Shown here piece after piece: positions 17,696 to 26,847 of a stretch of DNA of 64,000 nucleotides (positions within the stretch are counted from its first letter, which is position 1; every line of letters starts with the position of its first letter). A program made the translations under genes and the position numbers. Below the pieces are notes generated by a model. That model saw nothing but the letters and a program-made list of their open reading frames with translations. It searched no databases and was not told where the DNA came from. The stretch is from Sinorhizobium psoraleae (GTDB taxonomy: Bacteria > Pseudomonadota > Alphaproteobacteria > Rhizobiales > Rhizobiaceae): assembly GCF_013283645.1 (NCBI RefSeq), contig NZ_JABEKV010000004.1, forward strand, positions 496,001 through 560,000, written 5' to 3'.

Positions 17696-18946
17696 GTGAT
17701 GAAGCAGGATGTTGAAAATGCAGCGCTCGCGCTCCGTGAAATCTTTCCGGCGACGCCGCTGCAACTCAACGATCACCTCAGTGCCCGCTACGGCGCGAGT
17801 GTCTTCCTGAAGCGCGAGGATCTCTCGCCCGTACGCTCCTACAAAATCCGCGGCGCCTTCAATTTCTTTCGCAAGGCGCTTGCCGCAGGAGCGGTCGGGA
17901 AGACCTTCGTCTGCGCCTCCGCTGGAAATCATGCGCAGGGCTTTGCTTTCGTCTGCCGTCACTTCGGCGTTCCAGGCGTCGTCTTCATGCCGGTGACCAC
18001 ACCACAGCAGAAGATAGACAAGACCCGCATGTTCGGTGGCGAGTTCATCACGATCCGCCTCGTGGGCGATATTTTCGATCAGTGCTATCAGGCGGCGCGC
18101 GACCACGTCGACGCGATCGGCGGCGTCATGGTGCCTCCCTTCGACCATGCGGACATTATCGAAGGGCAGGCGACTGTTGCAGCTGAAATTGCCGAGCAAC
18201 TGCCGGGGGGCGTCGTTCCCGATCTCGTTGCTCTGCCGGTCGGCGGCGGCGGATTATCCGCCGGCGTCACGGGCTATTTCGCCGACACGCTTTCTGCTGA
18301 TCGTTTCGTATTTTGCGAGCCGGCGGGAGCGCCTAGTCTCAAGCGGAGCCTGGAGACCGGTGGCGTGGTCACGCTCGACCAGGTGGACAACTTCGTCGAT
18401 GGAGCGGCTGTCGCGCGCGTTGGCGATCTGAACTTCGCCGCGCTGCGCGCTTTTTCGCCTGAGCAAGTGATGTTGCTGCCGGAGAACGCGATCTGCCTGA
18501 CGATCATAGACATGTTGAACGTCGAGGGTGTGGTTCTGGAGCCAGCCGGCGCGCTTTCCATCACAGCGCTGGAGATCCTCGGGCGCGAGCGGCTGGAAGG
18601 TAAGACAGTGGTTGCCGTCGTATCCGGAGGCAATTTCGACTTCGAGCGCCTTCCCGACGTCAAGGAGCGGGCGATGCGGCATGCGGGGCTCAAGAAATAT
18701 TTCATCCTGCGCATGGCCCAGCGCCCCGGTGCGCTGCGCGATTTCCTCAATTTGCTCGGCGATGAGGATGATATCGCGCGGTTCGAGTATTTGAAGAAGT
18801 CGGCGCGCAACTTCGGTTCGGTTCTCATCGGAATAGAGACCAGGCACGCCGAGAATTTCCCGGCTCTAAAAACCCGGTTCGATGCGGCTGGTCTGCGCTA
18901 CCAGGACATTACCGAGAACGAGATTCTTGCCAATCTCGTCATTTGA
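17696..18946 (+). CDS. ilvA: Threonine ammonia-lyase (threonine deaminase)
   Basis: A PLP enzyme that converts threonine to 2-oxobutanoate and ammonia, the first step toward isoleucine. The PLP lysine lies in SYKIRGAFNF (near residue 50), the glycine-rich phosphate loop in VGGGGLSAGV, and the N-terminal opening LQLNDHLSARY fits IlvA. After residue 330 comes one ACT-like regulatory domain (KKYFILRMAQRPGALRDFLNLL) rather than the two of E. coli IlvA, giving the shorter 416-residue form. The reading starts at GTG 17696 or ATG 17699 directly after it; neither has a strong ribosome site. Confidence 0.95.
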   Translation: MMKQDVENAALALREIFPATPLQLNDHLSARYGASVFLKREDLSPVRSYKIRGAFNFFRKALAAGAVGKTFVCASAGNHAQGFAFVCRHFGVPGVVFMPVTTPQQKIDKTRMFGGEFITIRLVGDIFDQCYQAARDHVDAIGGVMVPPFDHADIIEGQATVAAEIAEQLPGGVVPDLVALPVGGGGLSAGVTGYFADTLSADRFVFCEPAGAPSLKRSLETGGVVTLDQVDNFVDGAAVARVGDLNFAALRAFSPEQVMLLPENAICLTIIDMLNVEGVVLEPAGALSITALEILGRERLEGKTVVAVVSGGNFDFERLPDVKERAMRHAGLKKYFILRMAQRPGALRDFLNLLGDEDDIARFEYLKKSARNFGSVLIGIETRHAENFPALKTRFDAAGLRYQDITENEILANLVI

Positions 18947-19025
18947 TCTGCGCGTCGAACAGGTGGACGGCATCGCCGCGCACTTAGTCTTTGACAGCGC
19001 CTGCGGCCACGGCTAACTGTGGAGC

Positions 19026-19346
19026 ATGGCATCGTTTTTCTCGAAATTGTTCGGCCTCGCCGGTGGCTCCGATAAGCAGACGGAACAGGCCGCTGGCAAA
19101 ACGGAATCCTACGGAGATTGCTTGATCCGCGCGACTCCCATGCGGGAGGGCCCTCAATTTCGCTTGGCAGGCAGCATCGAAAGGACAATTCCTGATGCCG
19201 GCTTGAAGGTGCGCACCTTCATTCGCGCCGATCTCTTCGCCTCCGAACAGGATGCGATCGATGCGGCCCTGCGGAAGGGAAGGCAGATCATAGACGAGCA
19301 ACGCTCCTCGCTTTTCAGCGACGACTCGCCATCCAGGCCGGTGTAA
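19026..19346 (+). CDS. HlyU-family protein
   Basis: A 106-residue protein of the HlyU family of small transcriptional activators. The conserved core is ESYGDCLIRATPMREGPQFRLAG, then a segment ending HTF-like (VRTFIRADLFASEQDAIDAALRKGRQIIDEQ). It has a short, variable, glycine-rich N terminus (FFSKLFGLAGGSD). In rhizobia the target is unknown. It lies 80 bases after ilvA on the same strand but without evident coupling. Confidence 0.85.
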   Translation: MASFFSKLFGLAGGSDKQTEQAAGKTESYGDCLIRATPMREGPQFRLAGSIERTIPDAGLKVRTFIRADLFASEQDAIDAALRKGRQIIDEQRSSLFSDDSPSRPV

Positions 19347-19522
19347 CGCCAGGGCCGCATAGTCCCACTCCATCGGTGAATATCCGCGTATAGCGCCGGT
19401 TAGAGAGCTTTTCTCTGAGTTTGGAGTAGCTTTCGGCTTCCGGCAACAAGACATGGCGCGCGAGATAGGGCCGGCTTCCTCGCGATGAAGAGCGTGTCCG
19501 GCCCGTCTCCACGTTCAGTGTC

Positions 19523-21505
19523 TCAAAGCCTGATGCGGAATCGAGCGAAACCCTCGGTGCCGTCGCCGGCTTCTTCGATGGTCACGGCTTTCACCTGCGA
19601 CAGGAACTGTCTTGCCTTGGGGCTGCTGTCGAAAACCACGCTCGTGTCCTTGAGTGGCGCAAAGCTCCAATTCGTGTCTGCCGACGGGTTGATCGTTCCC
19701 TGCTCGACGATATAGCGGACGATAACGTCGCGGTTGGTGTCGGGCGCGACGAAGATCACTTTGTCGGAGGCGATATCCGGGAAGTTGCCGCCACCGCCGG
19801 CACGATAGTTGTTGGTCACCACCACGAATTTCTGCGCAGGATCGATCGGCTTGCCATCGAATTGCAGGTTCTGAATGCGGCTTGCCGCGGCGTCTACAAG
19901 CTTGCCGTCCTTATCGAACTTCGCCGGCTGCGAGAGGTCGATCTGATACGTGACGCCGTCGATCACGTCGAAGTTATAGGACGGGAAGCCCGCGTTGACC
20001 AGTTCTGCATCGACGGATCCGGGTGTAACCTGATTGAACATACCAGCCGACATTTCAAGCCAATTGCGTACTTGGTCGCCATTGATGACGACGGCCTGAA
20101 CCGTGTTTGGATAGAGATAGAGATCGGCAACGTTCTTGATGGCGATGTCGCCCGCCGGCACATCGGTATAGTAGTCGGCACCACCGCGACCGCCTGCTTT
20201 GAAGGGAGCCGCCGCCGACAACACCGGCAGATCCTTGTGCTCCGTATCTTTGAGCATATCACGGATGTACCAGGTCTGCGCCTGACTGACGATCTGGACC
20301 GACGGGTCGTCGGCGACAAGGGCGAAGTAGGAATAGAGCGGTGCCGAGGTCTTGCCGACCGGCGTGCGGATATAGGCGAGCGTCGCCTCGTGGTCTTTTT
20401 GGGCTGCCGCCAGAACCTCTGCCTTGTCGCCGACTTCGGCGATTACTTTTTTCTCTTCCCTGCGATAGATCGGGCGCGCCTCGCTGGTCGAACTGATCAC
20501 GCGCCAGCGGCCGCCGTCACGCTCGATGAGCAGGTCGATCAGGCCGAGATGCGAGCCCCAGAAGCCGCCCATGACACCCGGCTTGCCGGAAATCAGCCCT
20601 TTCGCATTGTCGACACCGGCGAAGCCCTCGAATTTCGGTCCGGGAAAATCGAGGTGGCTGTGACCGGTCACGATGGCATCGATGCCGTCGATCGCAGCCA
20701 GGGGCACTGATGCGTTCTCAAGGTTTTCGGCATAGTTCTGTTGACCGATTCCGGAGTGAGAAAGCGCGACGACGATGTCGGCACCTTCCTCGCGCATCTG
20801 GGGAACCCAGGCCTCCGCCGCCTTGACGATGTCGCGTGTGTTCGCCTTGCCTTCGAGGTTCTTCGCATCCCAGGTCATGATCTGCGGTGGGACGAACCCG
20901 ATCAGGCCGATACGAATTGCATGTTCCTGGCCGGCACCATCCTTCACCTTGCGGTCGAGAATGACATAAGGCTTGAGGAAGAGCGCATCCTGACCGGCGT
21001 TGGCCGCAAGCGCGCCCTTGGTCAGGTTGGCACAGACGATCGGAAAATTGGCGCCGTTCAGCACGTTGAACATGAAGTCCAGGCCGTAGTTGAACTCGTG
21101 GTTGCCAAGCGTGCCGCAATCGTAGCCGAGCACGTTCATTGCGGCGATGATCGGATGCACGTCGCCTTCCTTCATGCCGCGCTTATAGGCGATGTAATCG
21201 CCCATCGGATTCCCCTGAAGGAAGTCGCCGTTGTCCACGAGAATGGCGTTCGTCGCCTCGGCGCGGATCGTATCGATGATGGAGGCCGTGCGTGCAAGGC
21301 CCACCGTGTCGTTCGGCTTGTCGCCGTAATAGTCATAGGGAAAAACGTGCACGTGCAGGTCGGTCGTTTCCATGATGCGCAGATGCGCCTGGTTGGCTGC
21401 GGCTTGGGCGGAAAAGGGATGAAGCATCGCGAGAGCGGAGGTCGCGGCCAGTCCGCCGAGCAAGGAACGGCGTGAAATTGAGTGAAGAGCGGTCATCGAT
21501 GGCAT
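19523..21505 (-). CDS. cpdB: 2',3'-cyclic-nucleotide 2'-phosphodiesterase/3'-nucleotidase, Tat-exported
   Basis: A 660-residue periplasmic bifunctional enzyme that hydrolyses 2',3'-cyclic nucleotides and 3'-nucleotides for nucleoside and phosphate salvage. The N-terminal metallophosphatase domain shows METTDLHVHVFPYDY, VDNGDFLQGN, GNHEFNYG and TGHSHLDFPG, which together form the dimetal centre; the C-terminal half is the 5'-nucleotidase nucleotide-binding domain (YRAGGGGNFP). The leader has a twin-arginine motif (SISRRSLLGG), so export in folded form is expected, unlike the Sec route of E. coli CpdB. Start 21505 is chosen for GGAGA 6 bases upstream; other in-frame ATGs are at 21517 and 21496. 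Confidence 0.93.
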   Translation of the reverse strand: MPSMTALHSISRRSLLGGLAATSALAMLHPFSAQAAANQAHLRIMETTDLHVHVFPYDYYGDKPNDTVGLARTASIIDTIRAEATNAILVDNGDFLQGNPMGDYIAYKRGMKEGDVHPIIAAMNVLGYDCGTLGNHEFNYGLDFMFNVLNGANFPIVCANLTKGALAANAGQDALFLKPYVILDRKVKDGAGQEHAIRIGLIGFVPPQIMTWDAKNLEGKANTRDIVKAAEAWVPQMREEGADIVVALSHSGIGQQNYAENLENASVPLAAIDGIDAIVTGHSHLDFPGPKFEGFAGVDNAKGLISGKPGVMGGFWGSHLGLIDLLIERDGGRWRVISSTSEARPIYRREEKKVIAEVGDKAEVLAAAQKDHEATLAYIRTPVGKTSAPLYSYFALVADDPSVQIVSQAQTWYIRDMLKDTEHKDLPVLSAAAPFKAGGRGGADYYTDVPAGDIAIKNVADLYLYPNTVQAVVINGDQVRNWLEMSAGMFNQVTPGSVDAELVNAGFPSYNFDVIDGVTYQIDLSQPAKFDKDGKLVDAAASRIQNLQFDGKPIDPAQKFVVVTNNYRAGGGGNFPDIASDKVIFVAPDTNRDVIVRYIVEQGTINPSADTNWSFAPLKDTSVVFDSSPKARQFLSQVKAVTIEEAGDGTEGFARFRIRL

Positions 21506-21712
21506 CGCGGTCTCCATGTTGAAAGAGGTCTTCGGGCGCGCAGTGGCAAGCAGTAGCAACATGCCGTTTTGCAGGCGACTATGGCGGAAGGCGCCCGCAA
21601 GGCAAAGCGGCGGATTCTTGCATATTGGCCACGGAGTTGGCGGGCATGAGTAAAGTTTTCTTCAAAGTTTCTTCCTAAGAGACTGGCGAGCGAAAACGGA
21701 AATCTCGTGCGC

Positions 21713-22960
21713 ATGCCAAACGCCAATCTTATTCTCTTTGTCGGCGAGGCGCTGGTCTATGTAGCGGCAATGATCTGGCTGCTGCACTTGCGCGGGCGCC
21801 TGGGGCTCGGCGTTTTCGTGGCGGCGCTCGGCGTCATGCATTTCATCGAGACCTATCTCGCCGCCGTCTTCTATGTTCAACTTCCGTTCGGAGTGATCTC
21901 CCCCGGCTCCGCCGTGTTCTTTTCCGGCAAGCTCATGATGATCCTGCTCCTCTATGTGAAGGAGGATGCGGCGACGGTCCGCCAGCCTATATACGGATTG
22001 CTCGCCGGCAATTTTCTGACGGTGGCGTTAAGCTTGCTGCTCAGGCTGCATGACACTGTTGCCGTCGTGCCCAATCGCGTCGCCGACATCGCTTTCATCG
22101 ACGAAATGGGATGGCTGATGGTATGGGGCACCACGCTTCTCTATTTCGACTCCTTGGTTATCATCCTGCTTTACGAGAGGCTCGGGCGCTGGCTTCGCCG
22201 ATTTGTCACCGTCCGCTTCCTGATCTGCGGCGTCGTAGTCCTGACGCTCGATCAACTGGGATTTTATGCGGCGCTGCATTGGGTGAACGATGCGCCGGCG
22301 GACGTGTTCTGGGGCGGCTGGATGGCGAAGATGTTGGCCGCGCCGTTCTATGCGATTGCCATCGGTCTTTACCTGAATGCATCGCGCCACCCGTTTCTTG
22401 CGATCTCCGATCGGCCGCTTGGCGATGTCTTCAATGATCTGACATTCCGGGAGCGCTACGAGGATCTCCTGTCGCGCTCCGGCCAGGACACGTTGACCGG
22501 TGCACTCGATCGAAGCCGCTTCGAGGCCGAGGGCCAGCAAATGCTGCGCGACGCTGCCGCGAAGAACACGCCGGTCAGCCTGATGATCATCGATGTCGAT
22601 CACTTCAAGAGCGTTAATGATCGCTTCGGACACATCGAGGGTGATCAAGTGCTGCAGAATCTGGTCGCAACTGTAAAGGCGACTATCAGGCCGACCGATC
22701 GCCTGTTCCGCTACGGCGGCGAAGAATTCGTCGTCCTGTGCCCCGGGCTCGCCTATCCGGACGCGCTTTCGCGCGCCGAGGACATACGGCTCGCGGTTTC
22801 CGGCCGCGTGACGACGCCGAATGGTGATCCGGTGACCGCCAGCATCGGCTTGTCATCGGCATTCGGTGACGGAAACGGCATTCGCGAGTTGTTGTCGCAG
22901 GCGGACTTGCGCCTCTATGCCGCCAAGAGTGGTGGCCGCAACCGAGTGATCGGACGATAG
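21713..22960 (+). CDS. Membrane-bound GGDEF diguanylate cyclase
   Basis: About 415 residues. The first 230 hold six to seven hydrophobic helices without a recognisable sensor family; the last 160 form a GGDEF domain with the active motif GGEEF in FRYGGEEFVVL and an RxxD inhibitory site (RPTD) five residues before it. The DVDHFKSVNDRFGHIEGD metal and substrate segment is intact, so it should make cyclic di-GMP and be product-inhibited. ATG 21713 is taken; a GTG two codons upstream is also in frame. It is divergent from cpdB and convergent with the Lrp gene. Confidence 0.93.
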   Translation: MPNANLILFVGEALVYVAAMIWLLHLRGRLGLGVFVAALGVMHFIETYLAAVFYVQLPFGVISPGSAVFFSGKLMMILLLYVKEDAATVRQPIYGLLAGNFLTVALSLLLRLHDTVAVVPNRVADIAFIDEMGWLMVWGTTLLYFDSLVIILLYERLGRWLRRFVTVRFLICGVVVLTLDQLGFYAALHWVNDAPADVFWGGWMAKMLAAPFYAIAIGLYLNASRHPFLAISDRPLGDVFNDLTFRERYEDLLSRSGQDTLTGALDRSRFEAEGQQMLRDAAAKNTPVSLMIIDVDHFKSVNDRFGHIEGDQVLQNLVATVKATIRPTDRLFRYGGEEFVVLCPGLAYPDALSRAEDIRLAVSGRVTTPNGDPVTASIGLSSAFGDGNGIRELLSQADLRLYAAKSGGRNRVIGR

Positions 22961-22986
22961 TCGGGCAGCGAGTGGCGCCGAAGACT

Positions 22987-23448
22987 TCAAATGCCGACAT
23001 TCGGCCGGTCGATAACCTCGCGAAGCGAGAAGCTGGAATTGATCTTCACTACATGCGGCAGGGCCGACAGCCAGTCGCGGTGGATCCGCTCGTAATCCTC
23101 CAGGTCTTTTGCCGCGACGCGCAGGATATAGTCGTATTCTCCCGACATCAGATAACAGACCAGCACATTGGGGCAGAGTTTTACGGCCGCCTCGAATTCG
23201 GCAAGCGTCTTGGCGAACTGGCCCGAAAGCGAGATGTGCACGATGACCATGATCTTGTAGTCGAGTGCCTTGTGCGCGATCCGGGCGTGATAGCCGCTGA
23301 TCGTGCCCGATTTTTCGAGGATGTCGACGCGCCGGGAGCAGGCAGAAGGGGAAAGGCCGACTTTCGCCGCGAGATCCGCATTGGATATCCTGCCATTCTG
23401 CTGAAGGATCCGCAGAATCGCATGATCAATGGTGTCGAGCTGGCTCAT
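22987..23448 (-). CDS. Lrp/AsnC-family regulator, probable activator of ald
   Basis: A 153-residue Lrp/AsnC protein: N-terminal helix-turn-helix (DHAILRILQQNGRISNADLAAKVGLSPSACSRRV) and a C-terminal ligand-binding RAM/ACT-like domain (VCYLMSGEYDYILRVAAKDLEDYERI). It is divergent from alanine dehydrogenase across about 155 bases, the typical arrangement of AldR, which activates ald in response to alanine. The link to ald is inferred from position and family. Promoter and operator sites must lie in the short shared region. Confidence 0.92.
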   Translation of the reverse strand: MSQLDTIDHAILRILQQNGRISNADLAAKVGLSPSACSRRVDILEKSGTISGYHARIAHKALDYKIMVIVHISLSGQFAKTLAEFEAAVKLCPNVLVCYLMSGEYDYILRVAAKDLEDYERIHRDWLSALPHVVKINSSFSLREVIDRPNVGI

Positions 23449-23604
23449 TCGGGATTTCCTTCATGATTTTGCTTAAGCGCGCAATAATATTCGAAAGCAA
23501 TGCGCTGTCAGACATCTCTTTGCAAGGACATTCGCCACACCATCTGTTTTGCTGGGCCCATCATCAATGCGGCGCAAAGCCCACAAACAGGAGAGGAACG
23601 CTAG

Positions 23605-24723
23605 ATGCGTGTCGGTTGCCCGAAGGAAATCAAAAACCATGAATACCGTGTAGGTCTGACGCCCGGATCGGTACGGGAATATGTCGCCCACGGTCACGAG
23701 GTGATTGTCGAAACCAAGGCCGGGGCAGGGATCGGGGCAGACGACGACACCTACCGCGCTGCAGGAGCGCGGATCGTTTCGACGGCCAAGGAAGTGTTCG
23801 AAAAGTCGGACATGATCGTCAAGGTCAAAGAACCGCAGCCTTCCGAATGGGCCCAACTGCGCGAGGGCCAAATTCTCTACACATATTTGCATCTGGCGCC
23901 GGATCCCGAGCAGACCAAAGGCTTGCTGAACTCGGGCGTTACCGCAGTCGCCTACGAGACGGTGACCGATGAGCGCGGCGGATTGCCGCTGCTTGCACCG
24001 ATGTCGGAGGTGGCTGGACGGCTTGCCATCCAGGCCGGCGCTACCTCGCTTCAAAAGGCGAATGGCGGCCGTGGTATTCTCCTTGGCGGTGTGCCTGGCG
24101 TGCTCCCGGCCAAGGTCGCGATCATCGGCGGTGGGGTTGTCGGCCTGCACGCCGCAAAGATGGCCGCCGGTCTCGGTGCAGATGTTTCGATCCTCGATCG
24201 CTCCATTCCGCGCCTCCGTCAGCTCGACGACATCTTCAACGGCCGCGTTCACACCCGCTTCTCAACGATCGATGCGCTCGAGGACGAAGTCTTTTCCGCC
24301 GATCTGGTCATCGGCGCCGTGCTCATCCCCGGCGCTGCCGCCCCCAAGCTCGTCACACGCGAAATGCTTTCCGGTATGAAGAAGGGCGCAGTTATCGTCG
24401 ACGTCGCCATCGATCAGGGCGGTTGCTTCGAGACGTCGCATGCGACGACGCATTCCGATCCGACTTATGAGGTCGATGGCGTCGTGCATTATTGCGTCGC
24501 GAACATGCCGGGCGCGGTGCCGGTGACCTCGGCACAGGCATTGAACAATGCCACGCTCTACTACGGATTGCAGCTCGCCGACCGTGGTCTCAAGGCAATC
24601 GCCGAAGACCGCCACCTGCGTGCCGGTCTCAACGTCCACAAGGGCCGCGTGACGAACAGGCCAGTGGCAGAGGCGCTTGGCTACGATGCCTACGCGCCCG
24701 AGGCCGTTCTCAACGTCGCTTGA
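23605..24723 (+). CDS. ald: Alanine dehydrogenase
   Basis: A 372-residue NAD-dependent enzyme that interconverts L-alanine with pyruvate and ammonia. It has the opening [20 protein letters not shown], the substrate-site lysine in [11 protein letters not shown], the Rossmann motif [17 protein letters not shown] and the signature [20 protein letters not shown]. In rhizobia, alanine dehydrogenase affects alanine release by bacteroids and growth on alanine. A ribosome site (GGAGAGGAA) precedes ATG 23605. Control by the divergent Lrp-type gene is expected. Confidence 0.97.
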   Translation: MRVGCPKEIKNHEYRVGLTPGSVREYVAHGHEVIVETKAGAGIGADDDTYRAAGARIVSTAKEVFEKSDMIVKVKEPQPSEWAQLREGQILYTYLHLAPDPEQTKGLLNSGVTAVAYETVTDERGGLPLLAPMSEVAGRLAIQAGATSLQKANGGRGILLGGVPGVLPAKVAIIGGGVVGLHAAKMAAGLGADVSILDRSIPRLRQLDDIFNGRVHTRFSTIDALEDEVFSADLVIGAVLIPGAAAPKLVTREMLSGMKKGAVIVDVAIDQGGCFETSHATTHSDPTYEVDGVVHYCVANMPGAVPVTSAQALNNATLYYGLQLADRGLKAIAEDRHLRAGLNVHKGRVTNRPVAEALGYDAYAPEAVLNVA

Positions 24724-24740
24724 TGCGATTATTGTTCTTT

Positions 24741-24772
24741 ACCCCGGCGTTCAAAGGCGCCGGGCTCTTTTA
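24741..24772 (+). terminator. Terminator of ald
   Basis: CCCGGCG pairs with CGCCGGG around an eight-base loop, followed by CTCTTTTAT, 20 bases after the ald stop. It ends directly against the stop codon of the convergent DUF1203 gene. Confidence 0.8.
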
Positions 24773-25240
24773 TCAAACGGTTTCGACACGACATTGATAA
24801 CAGTTGTACTTGGCGGAACGCACATGCACGTAGGCAACGTCCGCCAGGGCCAACAACTCTTCGGCGCGCTCTGCCAGCCTTTCCACCGCAATGACGCCGC
24901 CAGTACCGTAGACGATGCGGTCGTCGCTCCCATATCCCCGCAGCAAATAGTCCTTGCTGGATGCGAGGATCGGCGGCAGCGAGTTTTCGTCATGTGCCGG
25001 GCATTCGTCGGCATGCAGAAAGATCGGTCCGGTTTCCGCGTAAGCTTGCACTGACGGGAAGGGTCGATACGCGAGAACAAGGTAGGGCTGGCCGCGATCG
25101 ACGTTACGCAGACAATGCCGGCAGGGAACACCAGTCCCATCCGAAATGCGTCGCTCGGGCGGGTTGCCGTAAGCATCCGGGCCATTGCCACGCAGTCGTT
25201 CTGCATCGTCGTCAGGCATCGGGATGTAGCGCAGGGCCAT
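24773..25240 (-). CDS. DUF1203 domain protein
   Basis: A 155-residue soluble protein of the DUF1203 family, function unknown. It opens with MALRYIPMPDDDAERLR, then a Cys pair CRHC in GVPCRHCLRNVDRG, the segment YLVLAYRPFPSVQAYAETGPIFLHADEC and the tail YVHVRSAKYNCYQCRVETV with a further CxxC. The four cysteines and histidine could bind a metal, but no family knowledge proves it. AAGGAGA lies six bases before ATG 25240; the frame upstream of it to 25372 runs into the RIME repeat and is not used. Confidence 0.85.
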   Translation of the reverse strand: MALRYIPMPDDDAERLRGNGPDAYGNPPERRISDGTGVPCRHCLRNVDRGQPYLVLAYRPFPSVQAYAETGPIFLHADECPAHDENSLPPILASSKDYLLRGYGSDDRIVYGTGGVIAVERLAERAEELLALADVAYVHVRSAKYNCYQCRVETV

Positions 25241-25318
25241 GCCGGTTCTCCTTGTCCGAAAAAATTCTGGAGGAGATGGAATGCGCCGTTTCGCGCCGTT
25301 TCGACACCCGAAACTTGC

Positions 25319-25393
25319 CTGCTGCATGTCTCTTAAGCGGCTCGCTTCACGAAGAAACATGCAGCAATTCACCTGGAAAGACGCACGGCGCTC
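25319..25393. repeat. RIME1-type palindromic repeat, copy B (degenerate)
   Basis: TGCTGCATGTCTCTTAAGC and GAAACATGCAGCAATTCA, then GACGCACGGCGCT, occur in the same order and orientation as in copy A. The middle is shortened and diverged. It lies between the DUF1203 start and the acetyltransferase stop. Confidence 0.7.
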
Positions 25394-25399
25394 TCGCCG

Positions 25400-25963
25400 T
25401 CAGAGCTTTCTTGCCAAGGCAAGCAGTTCGGCGTCAGTCAACGGTTCGACAGTTGCCTCCCGCGTCGCGACCGGAGAAAAACCGAACTGCTGATAGAGCT
25501 GGAGGGCGCGCGGATGATCGAGATTGTTCGTCGTCACCTTGACCTTGCGCGGGTTCATCGCCCAGGCTGCCAGCAATGTCTGCAGCAGGAACCATTTGCC
25601 GAGACCGAGGCCGAGCGCGTGTTCCATGAGGCCGAAATGCGTGAGTTCGATGACCTCGTCTTCGCGTTCGTGCAGCTCGAAGAAGCCGGCCGGTGCACCG
25701 TCGACGTAGAGTACGGTGACCGTTGTTGACTTGTTGTGGAGCAATCCCGCCAGTTCCTCGTCGCTCATCCGCAGGCGCTCCGTCCAATGCCAGCGCTTGC
25801 CGACGCGAAGGTAGAGGAAGCGGTAATAGGCGAGCGGGATTTCCGATACGCGCAACATGGCCGTGTGTATGTTGACCGGCATCGGCAGGCTTTGTTTCGG
25901 CGGTGACGTCATTTCGAGTTCGGTCACATGCGCCGTGATGGCTGCAGGTTTCGATCCTTGCAT
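25400..25963 (-). CDS. GNAT-family N-acetyltransferase
   Basis: A 187-residue acetyl-CoA-dependent acetyltransferase. The GNAT core runs from VTVLYVDGAPAGFFELHERE through HFGLMEHALGLGLGKWFLLQTLLAAW (acetyl-CoA pyrophosphate loop) to VTTNNLDHPRALQLYQQFGFSPV. The acceptor cannot be told. It is the last gene of the run cysK-alaX-sseA and begins 5 bases after the sseA stop, so it shares their transcript. ATG 25963 is used; the longer frame overlaps sseA. Confidence 0.88.
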   Translation of the reverse strand: MQGSKPAAITAHVTELEMTSPPKQSLPMPVNIHTAMLRVSEIPLAYYRFLYLRVGKRWHWTERLRMSDEELAGLLHNKSTTVTVLYVDGAPAGFFELHEREDEVIELTHFGLMEHALGLGLGKWFLLQTLLAAWAMNPRKVKVTTNNLDHPRALQLYQQFGFSPVATREATVEPLTDAELLALARKL

Positions 25964-25968
25964 GGCAC

Positions 25969-26829
25969 TTACTCTCTGCCGGTCGCTACGGGCGTATCGG
26001 GCCGTCCGCCCCATTCCGACCAGGAGCCATCATAGAGCGTATTGTCCGTATGCCCCAGCGATTGAAGGGCGAGTGTTATGATCGCCGCCGTGACGCCGGA
26101 GCCGCAAGTGGTGACGACCGGTTTCGTCAGGTCAACGCCGGCCCCCGCAAAGGTCTGGCGCAAGGCATCAAGGTCCTTGAGCTTGCCCCCCTCGGAAAAG
26201 ACGCCGGACGGCAGGCTCTTCGCTCCTGGCATATGTCCCGAACGCAGGCCGGCGCGCGGCTCCGGCTCCTCGCCCGTGAAGCGGCCTGCGCCGCGCGCGT
26301 CGGCAATTTGAGCGAGCCGCGTCTCCACGATTGCCTTCATACTCTCGAAGGAAGTGACGGCGGCCGCGTTGAACGTGGCGTTGAAAACGCGTGGCGTCGG
26401 GCTGGGGATCTCCCTGGTCGTCGGCCGTCCCTCTGCCTTCCAGCCGTCCATCCCGCCATCGAGAACGAAGACGCGCTTTGCGCCCATGATCCGGAACATC
26501 CACCAGACACGCGGTGCGGTGAGGATGCCCGGCCCGTCGTAAACGACGATCGTGTCGTTCTCACCAATGCCCATGGCACCGACAGCTTGCGCGAAAACTT
26601 GCGGCGAGGGGAGGGTATGTGGCAGTCCGCTCGAATGATCGGCGATTGCGTCTTGGTCGAAGAATATGGCGCCAGGGATGTGCGCCGCTTCGTATTCTGC
26701 CTTCGGGTCGCGGTTCTGCGCCGGCAGGTACCAGGCTGCGTCGAGGATCTTCACCGATGGGTCGCCGAGACGCTGTTGGAGCCAGTCGGCGGAAACGACA
26801 AAAGCACTCTTGTTCTCGTTGTTGTTCAT
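25969..26829 (-). CDS. sseA: 3-mercaptopyruvate (or thiosulfate) sulfurtransferase
   Basis: A 286-residue tandem-rhodanese protein. The C-terminal domain carries the catalytic loop VTTCGSGVTAAI with its cysteine. The CGSGVTA form is that of 3-mercaptopyruvate sulfurtransferases rather than the CRKGVT form of classic rhodaneses. It transfers sulfur from mercaptopyruvate, a cysteine transamination product, to thiol acceptors or cyanide. Start 26829 is preferred since GGAG lies eight bases upstream; an in-frame GTG at 26838 is less likely. Position behind cysK and alaX points to a role in cysteine metabolism. Confidence 0.9.
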   Translation of the reverse strand: MNNNENKSAFVVSADWLQQRLGDPSVKILDAAWYLPAQNRDPKAEYEAAHIPGAIFFDQDAIADHSSGLPHTLPSPQVFAQAVGAMGIGENDTIVVYDGPGILTAPRVWWMFRIMGAKRVFVLDGGMDGWKAEGRPTTREIPSPTPRVFNATFNAAAVTSFESMKAIVETRLAQIADARGAGRFTGEEPEPRAGLRSGHMPGAKSLPSGVFSEGGKLKDLDALRQTFAGAGVDLTKPVVTTCGSGVTAAIITLALQSLGHTDNTLYDGSWSEWGGRPDTPVATGRE

Positions 26830-26847
26830 TGTCGTCACTCCAGAGAT

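Noticed and set aside
19347-19500. Minus-strand fragment resembling the C terminus of a DprE1-like FAD oxidase (SRPYLARHVLLPEAESYSKL)
   Set aside because: The likeness is limited to about 20 residues, with a shifted tail and no upstream domain, so it is too weak to call a pseudogene.
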